Source of the DNA: Candidatus Atribacteria bacterium
GTDB taxonomy: Bacteria; Atribacterota; Phoenicimicrobiia; Phoenicimicrobiales; Phoenicimicrobiaceae
Assembly (NCBI GenBank): GCA_003513845.1
Contig: DOTB01000033.1
Coordinates: 4,267 to 29,058 of the forward strand
Direction: 5' to 3'
DNA length: 24,792 bases
The first letter of the stretch is position 1; every line of letters begins with the position of its first letter. Positions 7,566 to 15,159 of the stretch are shown in pieces. The position numbers were made by a program, and so were the translations under genes. Below the pieces are notes generated by a model. That model worked only from the letters and a program-made list of their open reading frames with translations, did no database searches and was not told where the DNA came from.

Positions 7566-8339
7566 ATGAGTAAAATTGTATTAATTGATTTAAGCGTGCC
7601 AATTGAACACGATTCTTCATCTGAGCCGTGGCCAGCAAAGTTTAGCTATTTAGATCATAGAACAGGTGCTGTTGAAATGGGGGGTAAGCTTGGAGTAGCG
7701 CAGAAAGATTTTGTTTTTTCTAATGGCTTAGGTTGGTCGTATGAAGAGATAACTATGATAACCCATTGTGGGACCCATTTAGATGCGCCATGGCATTTTC
7801 ATCCCATAGCAGAAGGTAAACTGGCAAAAACAATTGATGAAGTGCCTTTGGAATGGTGTTATTCGGATGGTGTGGTTTTGGATTTACGACATAAGAAACC
7901 AAGAGAAGAAATTTCTGTTGAAGATATAAAAATAGCTTTAGAAAAAATTAATTATACACTTAAACCTTTAGATATTGTTCTTATTATGACTGAGTGTGAT
8001 AAGAAATTGGGGTCTCCAGAATATTTTGAGCAACCTGGAATGGGAAGAGAATCTACTTTATGGATACTTAAACATGGAGTAAAGGTAATAGGTGTAGATA
8101 TGTATGGTTATGACAGGGCGTTTAAGGATATGGGCCACGATTATAAGGAAGCTGGAGACGGCAAAAAAATTTGGCCTGCACATTTTGCTGGAATAGAGAA
8201 AGAATATTGTCATATTGAAAAATTGGCTAATCTTGATAAAATTCCAATTCCTTTTGGTTTTAAAGTAGCGGTTTTCCCAATAAAACTTATTAAAGCGAGT
8301 GCAGCTTGGGTTAGACCAGTAGCTATTATTGAAGAATAA
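7566..8339 (+). CDS. Cyclase/kynurenine formamidase-family metal-dependent hydrolase
   Basis: This belongs to the cyclase family, whose known members hydrolyse amides, lactones or N-formyl groups with a bound metal. The family motif HxGTHxDxPxH is intact: H67, H71, D73, H77 in HCGTHLDAPWH. The C-terminal half has VIGVDMYGYD and a segment HFAGIEKEYCHIEKL typical of the fold. Length (257) is usual or slightly long. AGGAGGT at 7553-7559 precedes the ATG. It is first in an operon with a symporter and a DRE-TIM enzyme, so it probably acts on an imported compound. There is no tryptophan-pathway neighbour to support kynurenine as substrate. Confidence 0.85.
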   Translation: MSKIVLIDLSVPIEHDSSSEPWPAKFSYLDHRTGAVEMGGKLGVAQKDFVFSNGLGWSYEEITMITHCGTHLDAPWHFHPIAEGKLAKTIDEVPLEWCYSDGVVLDLRHKKPREEISVEDIKIALEKINYTLKPLDIVLIMTECDKKLGSPEYFEQPGMGRESTLWILKHGVKVIGVDMYGYDRAFKDMGHDYKEAGDGKKIWPAHFAGIEKEYCHIEKLANLDKIPIPFGFKVAVFPIKLIKASAAWVRPVAIIEE

Positions 8340-8368
8340 ATAAAAAAATAAAAAAAGGAGTGATAATT

Positions 8369-10345
8369 ATGTCAGGTATTACTGTTTTTGGAATTTTCTT
8401 TGTAATATTTGGGGTTTTAATGACATTTATAGGATTTGTTACAAAAAAATGGATTGGGAGAAGTAGTGATTTTATAGTTGCAGGTCGTGAAGTAAATTTA
8501 ATAGTGAATATCCTTGGGGTTGCTTCCATAGGTTATGCTGGAACTACTTTAGCATTGTCTCCAGCTTTTACTATTATGGGTGGTCTTACTAAAAGTGTCT
8601 TTATGTTAGGTGTTTGCTATGCGTTAGTAGGGATAATTTCTTATGGAATATTTGTAGCCCCAATTGCAAGAAGAAGTGGAGCTCATACACTTCCCGAATG
8701 GATGGAAATAAGATATGATAACAGGGTTCGTACAATTATCGCTTTAACTGCAATTATGGCAATGATAGGGATTACTGCTAATAACGTTGTATCTATGGCC
8801 TACATACTTACTGGCTTTACTTCGTGGAATTTGCTTTTAACGATTACAATATGCTTTATTATTTTTCTGTCTTTTACGTACCTTGGAGGACTATGGGCAA
8901 TTACTTTAACAGATTTTGTTCAAGGTATTATTTGTGTTTTTGCAGTTCCTTTGTTAATCATAGTTTTGTTAATGAAATATGGAGGTTGGAATTTCGTTGC
9001 ATCTAATTGGCCTGGTGGGAATCCTTTACTTTTTGGTATTAGCGGAACCACATTCCCCTGGTTTTCTTTAAGATACCCTAGTGTGTTTGTTGCTTTATTT
9101 TTATACGGGATGGCTCTAGTATGGGGTTCAAACCACTACTGGATAAGATCAAGTTCTGTAAGAAGCGATAGAATTGCAAGAAATTCTTATCTCTGGGCAG
9201 CATTAATTCTTTTTGTTGCAAATGGAATAATTTACCCTATACTTGGTGGTTATGTAGGTGCTGCTTATCCAAGTACATTTGCTCCATTGGGGAAAATTCC
9301 ACCTGCTGCTAGTTTTGGAGTTTTTCTTAAGGCTATTTCTCCCGTTTCCGCGGCTTATTTACTTTTAACTACTGTAGCTGCATCTATTTCAACTGCAACC
9401 GCAACTCATATTGCTGGGAGTTCAATGATATTTCGTGATATTTATCAAAGGATATTTAGGCCAAATGCTAAACCAGAAGAAATGGTGACACCATCTCGGG
9501 TTATATCTCTAGTATTTGGTATTGTTTGTCTTGGATTATGTTTTTTCCCAGGTGGGCCTGTATATCTTTTTGCTTTTGGTTGTGCATGGCTTGCTCCCTC
9601 TGCAATAATTGTTTTTTTAGGTATGTACTGGAAGAGAACTACTAATAAAGGGGCATTTATTGGCGGAATAATTGGAATTTTATTCTTAAGTGTTTGGACA
9701 ATTCTTGATCTTACTAAGCTTTATCCTATGACTGCAAAATTTGGCCATATGGTAATTCCTGGAGTAGTGATTACCTTTGTATTAACAGTTATTGTTAGTC
9801 TTTTTGATAAGTCTAAATATTTTGGAAAGCTGGAAGAAAAAGATAAAATAAAATTAATTGACAAAGATATTAAAGTTTTAGACTGTGTAAGAAAAGGTTA
9901 TAATACAATGGCTGAAATTACAGATATATTGGATGTAGATTCTTCAATAAGTAATAAGGTTGTAGGAAAATTGGAAAATGGAGGGTATATAAAAAGATTA
10001 GCTAACTGTGGAGTTGGCTTTTATACCTTTGAATTAACAAGAAAAGGTAAAGAGGTATTTCCTCCTCCCTCTTCTACGAAAGAAGAAAAACTTACCGAAG
10101 ATAAATTAGACATGGTAAGTCTTAAAATATTAAGGTATATCGATACCAATCCAAATTTAGTAGCGAATAAATTAATAGAAATAACTGGTTTAAATCAAAT
10201 GGCAAATTCTGTACTGATTGCTTCATTAATTAGACGGGGGCTTCTTAAAGAAAGTGGAATGTGGAGGAGGATTGTAACAATAACTCAAAAAGGAAAAGAG
10301 ATGCTTAGGAAACATAGAGAATTGTTGGAGGGAGGAGAAATATAA
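8369..10345 (+). CDS. Sodium:solute symporter with C-terminal tandem winged-helix region
   Basis: This is a membrane importer of the SSS family. Residues 1 to about 480 hold many hydrophobic spans plus family signatures such as GYAGTTLALSP, the loop RRSGAHTLPEWMEIRYD and GGLWAITLTDFVQG. The remaining ~170 residues are soluble and read as two winged-helix units, about 493-563 (ending GFYTFELTRKGKEVF) and 582-642 (ending RIVTITQKGKEML). Each has a helical core, a beta-wing and a terminal KGKE helix, as in MarR-like proteins. Typical SSS proteins of about 500 residues lack this. I chose ATG 8369 because AAAGGAG (8354-8360) overlaps the alternative GTG at 8360. It lies 29 nt after the cyclase gene. 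Substrate unknown; the tail may sense a ligand or bind nucleic acid or a partner. Confidence 0.88.
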   Translation: MSGITVFGIFFVIFGVLMTFIGFVTKKWIGRSSDFIVAGREVNLIVNILGVASIGYAGTTLALSPAFTIMGGLTKSVFMLGVCYALVGIISYGIFVAPIARRSGAHTLPEWMEIRYDNRVRTIIALTAIMAMIGITANNVVSMAYILTGFTSWNLLLTITICFIIFLSFTYLGGLWAITLTDFVQGIICVFAVPLLIIVLLMKYGGWNFVASNWPGGNPLLFGISGTTFPWFSLRYPSVFVALFLYGMALVWGSNHYWIRSSSVRSDRIARNSYLWAALILFVANGIIYPILGGYVGAAYPSTFAPLGKIPPAASFGVFLKAISPVSAAYLLLTTVAASISTATATHIAGSSMIFRDIYQRIFRPNAKPEEMVTPSRVISLVFGIVCLGLCFFPGGPVYLFAFGCAWLAPSAIIVFLGMYWKRTTNKGAFIGGIIGILFLSVWTILDLTKLYPMTAKFGHMVIPGVVITFVLTVIVSLFDKSKYFGKLEEKDKIKLIDKDIKVLDCVRKGYNTMAEITDILDVDSSISNKVVGKLENGGYIKRLANCGVGFYTFELTRKGKEVFPPPSSTKEEKLTEDKLDMVSLKILRYIDTNPNLVANKLIEITGLNQMANSVLIASLIRRGLLKESGMWRRIVTITQKGKEMLRKHRELLEGGEI

Positions 10346-10346
10346 A

Positions 10347-11615
10347 ATGGAAAAAGTTGAAATAGAAATTTTAGAAAATTGCAATTTAATTCCGCCGTAT
10401 TTTACAAATGAAAAATGGGTTCCCCATCTTAATTTTTCCGAAGAAATTCGTTCCAAAATGGATATTCCAAAAAAAATTATTATTCACGATGTGACTCTTC
10501 GTGATGGTGAACAAACGGCGGGAATTGTTTTTACTGAGGATGAAAAAGTATTTATTGCACAGGAACTTGATAGAATTGGTATTCCATTAATTGAAGTGGG
10601 AACTCCTGCGGTTTCAGATGATGATAAGAGAGTTTTTAGAAGACTTTCTGAAATGAATCTTAGGGCTAAAACTCTTGCTCTTTCAAGGGTAATAGAGAAA
10701 GATGTGGAGTTAGCGATCGAAAATAAAGCTGACGGAATTTTTTTAGAAACGAGCATAAACCCCTATTTTCTTAAACATGTAGTGGGGTGGGATGTTAATG
10801 AATTAATTAAAAGAGCTATAAGGTGTACAAAACTTGCAAAAAAGGCAGGGTTGTTTGTCGAATTCTGTGGATGGGAAACCTTTAGGGTTAGCAATCTTGA
10901 TGTTATTAAAAGAGTCTTCTCTGAGATTGTAGATAAGGTAGAAGTTGATCAAATAGGAATTTCCGATACATTTGGCCAAGCACATCCATTGGTTGTACAA
11001 TTTCTAGTTAAAAAGATGAAAGAATGGGTTCCTGATGTTCCTTTATCTTTTCATATTCATAATGATTTTGGCTTAGCAACTGGTTCGGTTATGATGGCAG
11101 TCGTTTCAGGGGTTGATGCGGTAGAATGTGCTTTTAATGGCCTAGGGGAAAGAGCAGGGAATGTTGCCACTGAAGAAGTAATTGCTTCGTTAGAATTACT
11201 CATGAATATAGATACAGGAATAAATTTAAAGGAAATATACAGGGTTTCTAAACTGGTAGAAGAAATTTCTAAATTAAAAGTTGCGAGGACAAAGTCTATT
11301 ATAGGGGATGGGATTTTCGATTGTGAATCTGGAATAGTTGTAGATGCTAATATTAAGTTGGAGAAAAAATTAGGATTAAAGGATAGTTTTTTCCCATATT
11401 CTCCTTCAGTATTTGGTAGGAAATCTAAATATGTAGGCGGGAAAAAGAGCGGTAAAGCTTTTGTGAAAAATATCCTTATAGAAAAAGGACTTAGCGCTAC
11501 AGATGAGCAGATAACAAAAATTTTAGAAAAAGTTAAGAGCAGAGGCATAATCCTTAAAAATATTCTTTCTGATCAAGAGCTTGATATGATTGTGGAAGAA
11601 GAGATATCAAGCTAG
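10347..11615 (+). CDS. DRE-TIM metallolyase (homocitrate/2-isopropylmalate synthase-like)
   Basis: This is an acyl-CoA:2-oxoacid condensing enzyme of the DRE-TIM family. The signature HDVTLRDGEQTAG contains catalytic R52, D53 and E55. Metal-binding histidines lie in FHIHNDFG (H236, H238), and FNGLGERAGN follows. At 422 residues it ends with a short linker domain containing GGKKSGKAFV and has no LeuA regulatory domain, as in homocitrate synthase and NifV-like proteins. About 40 residues precede the barrel (from ENCNLIPPYF), which is longer than most NifV/LeuA starts. It begins one base after the symporter stop and ends the operon. With no leucine, lysine or nitrogenase genes nearby, the substrate pair is open. 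Confidence 0.85.
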   Translation: MEKVEIEILENCNLIPPYFTNEKWVPHLNFSEEIRSKMDIPKKIIIHDVTLRDGEQTAGIVFTEDEKVFIAQELDRIGIPLIEVGTPAVSDDDKRVFRRLSEMNLRAKTLALSRVIEKDVELAIENKADGIFLETSINPYFLKHVVGWDVNELIKRAIRCTKLAKKAGLFVEFCGWETFRVSNLDVIKRVFSEIVDKVEVDQIGISDTFGQAHPLVVQFLVKKMKEWVPDVPLSFHIHNDFGLATGSVMMAVVSGVDAVECAFNGLGERAGNVATEEVIASLELLMNIDTGINLKEIYRVSKLVEEISKLKVARTKSIIGDGIFDCESGIVVDANIKLEKKLGLKDSFFPYSPSVFGRKSKYVGGKKSGKAFVKNILIEKGLSATDEQITKILEKVKSRGIILKNILSDQELDMIVEEEISS

Positions 11616-12122
11616 ACAAGTGAGAAGAGAGAGGGGAAGGTTGATATAATTTTGCATTAAATCAGCCTTTCCCACAAATTTTTTGAAAGATATTAGTCTT
11701 ACAAAATCTTTTATAATGAAACTTTTTAACTATAGTAAGTATTGTTAAAGCAAATAATATAATTTACTATGTTAATTATTAGACACAATATACACGATTT
11801 TTCAGAGAGATTTTGAATAAAAGTGTTTTGTGGGACAGGGGTAAGTAAAAAAGCGAATGATATATTTAAAATTATTATGTTAGTCTGCTTTAGCATTGCT
11901 TAGCTATTTTCTATCTATAAGTCATACAAATCAAGAAGTAATACTGGTAAGTGTATTTTCTTATTAGTTGTATTGGAAGGATATTTTTCGAAATATTGTA
12001 TAAATTAGTTTATAATTTGATTCAGTAATTTACCTGTATATTTTAATTTTTGTTTAGTGTTTACCGATATAATTTTATATTTTAGGAATAAAAATAATAA
12101 CTGATACTAATCAAACTGTAGG
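11616..12122. other. Intergenic region between convergent genes
   Basis: About 500 nt with very low G+C. It holds the terminator at 11633-11684. Beyond that I see no ORF above about 20 codons with a ribosome site on either strand, no tRNA and no repeat. No clear terminator is seen for the minus-strand gene ending at 12123. It may be decayed sequence. Confidence 0.6.
11633..11684 (+). terminator. Intrinsic terminator of the cyclase-symporter operon
   Basis: GGGGAAGGTTGAT (11633-11645) pairs with ATCAGCCTTTCCC (11661-11673) over 13 bp with two G-T wobbles and a 15-nt loop. A T-run follows at 11679-11684. It begins 17 nt after the last stop codon. Confidence 0.8.
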
Positions 12123-13769
12123 TTAAGATTTTAATAAATTTTTTAGCGTTTCTGCTGAGAAGAAATAGTACGGGAATTCTCTAAAAGTATAGACCTTAGA
12201 TTGTTTCATCTTTTCATCCTCATCTTCTAACTTTTTGTTTAGCTTACCCTTCAAAGGTCTCATTTTTTCTCCAATAAAATTATTTATAGCTTTAATCTCT
12301 TCAGAAATTTCCCATTTTTCGATAGGTGAAGAAATTTCCCTAATTTTTTTAATCAATCGGGCTTTTTTCGCTGCCATCTTTCTAATAAGATTTTTTTCTT
12401 CTTTGGTTAAAGACAATTCATCAACATATCTTTCGGGATTAAATTCCAAATCCCTTATCTTCTTCTTTAGGTCAGATATTTTAGAATTAGGCGCGTCAGA
12501 GGAAGATTTAAGATGAAGATATAAAGTGCAGGAAACAACCAAAAAGTGAGGAGGTTCCACCTTAAAAAATTCTCTGATAATTTCATCAGTTACCAGGTCA
12601 TATTTTGCTCCTCCCAATCCGTGAATGAAAAGGTCAGAAATAAATAGTCGATTGTATAGAGTTAACAAAAGAGCTTTGGGTCTTATCTTTAAGTCCCGTT
12701 CTTTGAGGAGGGTTTTAAATGAAGATAGAGATTTTAAACTGTCTTCTTCTACAAGAAATATTTTCCCATAAGAATTATTATAAAGATAATTTCCTCCTCC
12801 CTTTCTTAAAATAAAAATTTTTCTCCTCTGGTCTTGCTCTCTCCAGATCCAGAAAGGGGCTTCGATAAGGTTTTCTTTAATGGTTAAATTAAGCGAGGGG
12901 TGTGCTTGATTTCTAATTTTAAATAACTTTCTGTATTCATCTAATTTATTATTATAAATTTCAGAAAAGGATTCGATGTTTTTAATAATATGCAAAAAGA
13001 AGGAGAGAAATTCATCGCTATCGCAAATTTTCGAAAAAGGAATTTCCAGATAGGTTGGATGAATTTCTTGCTCGTAAAGACGGCGAGCTAAGCCAAGAAA
13101 TTCTCCCAGATTGGCTTTTGGATAATTTTGGCTACATAGGTGGAAAGAATCTTCCAGACATTGAGAAAATATTTGAAAATTATTTAAAATTTCTTTATTT
13201 TCTGATTCTAATAGTTTAAGCCTATAGGTGGTATCCTGAATAAATTTGGTGGTAACTTCCTGAGGAGGGTAGGGATATTCTTCAAATGGGAGATGGGAAG
13301 CAAATTCCGAGGGGAAGAAATTTATTTTCTTTAATCTTAAATTTCTTTCTGAAGAAAGAGCAGGCAATAAAAAGTTAAGGTCTTTACAGATATCATTGTC
13401 CAGAATGATATTTAATCCTAAACATTTATCCGGCAAAGGAGATTTTAGAAGTTCATTTAAAAATATATTTTTAATCCATACTCCAGGATGAAAAAATACT
13501 GGTTGATGGCCAGTCTGGATAATATATTGGAAAGAGGAATTAATTTTTTCTTCAATATGGGGGTCAAATTTAGAACTAAACTTTAATGCCCTTTGAAGAA
13601 CTTCTTTTCGGTTTTTTTCCCTAACTTCCTTGAAAGGCTGGTTAAGAAGTTTAAAGGAATACTGGCTAAAAATTTTCTTATTCTCTTCTAATAGGGAGGG
13701 TATCTCTTCTGTTGAATAAGAGAGTAAAATCTGCCTATTTTGCGGAACTTTAATATTTATTTTTTTCAT
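12123..13769 (-). CDS. Conserved protein of unknown function (548 aa)
   Basis: I do not recognise a proven function. The protein is soluble, charged and lysine-rich. Two stretches look conserved: IIQTGHQPVFFHPGVWIKN near residues 85-105, and, in the middle-to-late part, RPKALLLTLYNRLFISDLF followed closely by HGLGGAKYDLVTDEIIREFF. The TGHQP segment and the overall length recall the BshC (bacillithiol cysteine-adding enzyme) family, but I see no other BshC hallmark and no bshA or bshB nearby, so this is only a weak hint. The C-terminus (about 430-520) is rich in charged helices and probably coiled-coil. GAGGTG lies about 11 nt before the ATG. It is 23 nt downstream of the IS481-like ORF on the same strand and may share its promoter. 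A 23-bp copy of its KYDLVTD segment lies at 1-23. Confidence 0.75.
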   Translation of the reverse strand: MKKINIKVPQNRQILLSYSTEEIPSLLEENKKIFSQYSFKLLNQPFKEVREKNRKEVLQRALKFSSKFDPHIEEKINSSFQYIIQTGHQPVFFHPGVWIKNIFLNELLKSPLPDKCLGLNIILDNDICKDLNFLLPALSSERNLRLKKINFFPSEFASHLPFEEYPYPPQEVTTKFIQDTTYRLKLLESENKEILNNFQIFSQCLEDSFHLCSQNYPKANLGEFLGLARRLYEQEIHPTYLEIPFSKICDSDEFLSFFLHIIKNIESFSEIYNNKLDEYRKLFKIRNQAHPSLNLTIKENLIEAPFWIWREQDQRRKIFILRKGGGNYLYNNSYGKIFLVEEDSLKSLSSFKTLLKERDLKIRPKALLLTLYNRLFISDLFIHGLGGAKYDLVTDEIIREFFKVEPPHFLVVSCTLYLHLKSSSDAPNSKISDLKKKIRDLEFNPERYVDELSLTKEEKNLIRKMAAKKARLIKKIREISSPIEKWEISEEIKAINNFIGEKMRPLKGKLNKKLEDEDEKMKQSKVYTFREFPYYFFSAETLKNLLKS

Positions 13770-13792
13770 TTCTATAACAACACCTCAATATC

Positions 13793-14200
13793 CTAAATAT
13801 CTATCTCTTTCTTTTTGACCCACAATCCTGCTCTCTCCAAAACTTTCTGTACACCACCAGGGCTGATTACTTTTTTATTATTGTTTTCTTTTACAATTAC
13901 TGAAGCTATAGTCCGGCGTCCCCAATTAGGATTTTTTTTCTTTAGTTCAATTATCCTAAGGGCATATTTTTCTGGGACTCTCCCCGGATTTTTTCTTATA
14001 CGTTTTTTTGGCTCTCTTATCCCTCCTATGCCTTGTTCTAAATAGCGAGGATACCATCTACGAAAAGTATTTATAGATATTTTTGCTTTTCTACAAGAGA
14101 AACTTATATTATGTGTCTTTTGATAAGTTTCTATCATTAGTTTTCGCTGGGTAAAAGTGGTAGGTTTAATATATCTTTTGACTTTTCTTTCTTCTTTCAT
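13793..14200 (-). CDS. IS481-like transposase N-terminal (helix-turn-helix) protein, catalytic half absent
   Basis: These 135 residues match the DNA-binding front half of IS481/IS3-type transposases. There is a first HTH (ISFSCRKAKISINTFRRWYPRY), a basic linker (RIRKNPGRVPEKYALRIIEL) and a second HTH-like segment (WGRRTIASVIV, then ISPGGVQKVLERAGL). The integrase core with its DDE triad, expected after this point, is missing: the frame stops at EIDI and the next gene is unrelated. ATG 14200 is preferred to 14218 because GAGAGG lies just upstream and the predicted transcript starts close to 14218. I saw no terminal inverted repeats. It is either an element remnant or a stand-alone DNA-binding protein; its own promoter and intact frame make the latter possible. 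Confidence 0.7.
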   Translation of the reverse strand: MKEERKVKRYIKPTTFTQRKLMIETYQKTHNISFSCRKAKISINTFRRWYPRYLEQGIGGIREPKKRIRKNPGRVPEKYALRIIELKKKNPNWGRRTIASVIVKENNNKKVISPGGVQKVLERAGLWVKKKEIDI

Positions 14201-14220
14201 CTTTTGACCTCTCACCATTT

Positions 14221-14249
14221 ATCTTAAGCTTTATTCTGTAAGTAGTCAA
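14221..14249 (-). promoter_or_regulatory. Sigma70-like promoter of the minus-strand pair
   Basis: Reading the minus strand, TTGACT (14249-14244) and TAAGAT (14226-14221) are exactly 17 bp apart. Transcription would start a few bases before the HTH gene, leaving GAGAGG and the ATG at 14200 in a short leader. Confidence 0.55.
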
Positions 14250-14353
14250 TATCTGCGTGACCAGATAATAAAAAATATTTATTAAAAAAGAAGGATTTTT
14301 GAAATTTATATGGTATTATAAATATAGAAAATAAGGAAAGAGGTTTCCGTAAT

Positions 14354-15121
14354 ATGGAAAAACAAACGGGCAAAAAAGAGAGAATAAAATCTATAGATAA
14401 AGCCTTGGATTTATTAGAATTTCTTTCAGTTAATGAGCAAGAAACAGGCATAACTGAAATAAGTAAAAAGTTGCATATGGGGCTAAGTACAGTGCATAGA
14501 ATAATAACTACCTTAAAATCTCGCGGGTATGTTATTCAGAATCAACAAACAACGAAGTATAGATTAGGAATTAAGTTATTTGCGCTTGGTTGTGCAGTCC
14601 AAAGTACAAAACGTTTGGTCGAGATAACAAAACCCTATCTTAGACAGTTATCGCAAGTTACTAATGAGACAGCAAATCTAGCAATTTTGGAGGGTAAGGA
14701 AGTCATTTATCTTGATACAATTGAGAGCCCAGAAATTTTGAGGACGGAGATTATGGCAGGGACTAGAACTCCAGCCCATTGTACTGCTTTAGGGAAGGTC
14801 TTATTAGCTTTTATTTCTGATGGGGAATTTGAAAGTTTATATAAAAATGACGAACCATTAACTTCCCTTACGTCTAATTCAATAGCTTCATTAGAGGAAT
14901 TAAAAAAACATTTAAAAAAGGTTAAAGAACAGGGTTATGCGCTTGATAGAGAAGAATATAAAATTGGTATTAATTGTATAGGTGTCCCTATATTTGGTAG
15001 AAATGAAGCTATAGCTGCTATTAGTATCACTGGTCCAGCATCACGTTTTACTTTAGATAAGATGGAAAAAGTTAAGGATGAATTAATAACTATATCTAAA
15101 AAAATTTCTAATCAGTTTTAG
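14354..15121 (+). CDS. IclR-family transcriptional regulator
   Basis: This is a ligand-responsive regulator, probably of the following catabolic array. Residues about 10-75 form the winged HTH (SIDKALDLLEFLS, then GITEISKKLHMGLSTVHRIITTLKSRGYV). The effector-binding domain spans about 85-250, with MAGTRTPAHCTALGKVLLAF and GINCIGVPIFGRNEAIAAISITGPASRF, both IclR hallmarks. Length (255) is standard. The AAGAGG ribosome site (14338-14343) lies in a small hairpin, GGAAA-GAGG-TTTCC, which could dampen translation. It is transcribed away from the minus-strand HTH gene and 38 nt ahead of panB. IclR proteins usually control adjacent degradation genes; the effector is unknown. Confidence 0.93.
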   Translation: MEKQTGKKERIKSIDKALDLLEFLSVNEQETGITEISKKLHMGLSTVHRIITTLKSRGYVIQNQQTTKYRLGIKLFALGCAVQSTKRLVEITKPYLRQLSQVTNETANLAILEGKEVIYLDTIESPEILRTEIMAGTRTPAHCTALGKVLLAFISDGEFESLYKNDEPLTSLTSNSIASLEELKKHLKKVKEQGYALDREEYKIGINCIGVPIFGRNEAIAAISITGPASRFTLDKMEKVKDELITISKKISNQF

Positions 15122-15159
15122 ATATATAAAAATATATTATAGAAAGGAAGGATTAAAAG

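Noticed and set aside
11057..11548. 163-codon open frame on the minus strand
   Set aside because: It lies wholly inside the well-supported DRE-TIM gene, has no ribosome site and its translation resembles no family.
11616..12122. Possible small RNA or attachment site in the long AT-rich gap
   Set aside because: Apart from the operon terminator I found no promoter-terminator pair, tRNA-like sequence or direct repeats.
12123..13769. Naming this gene bshC
   Set aside because: Only the length and one TGHQP-type segment recall BshC; the rest of the protein does not show the family pattern I know.
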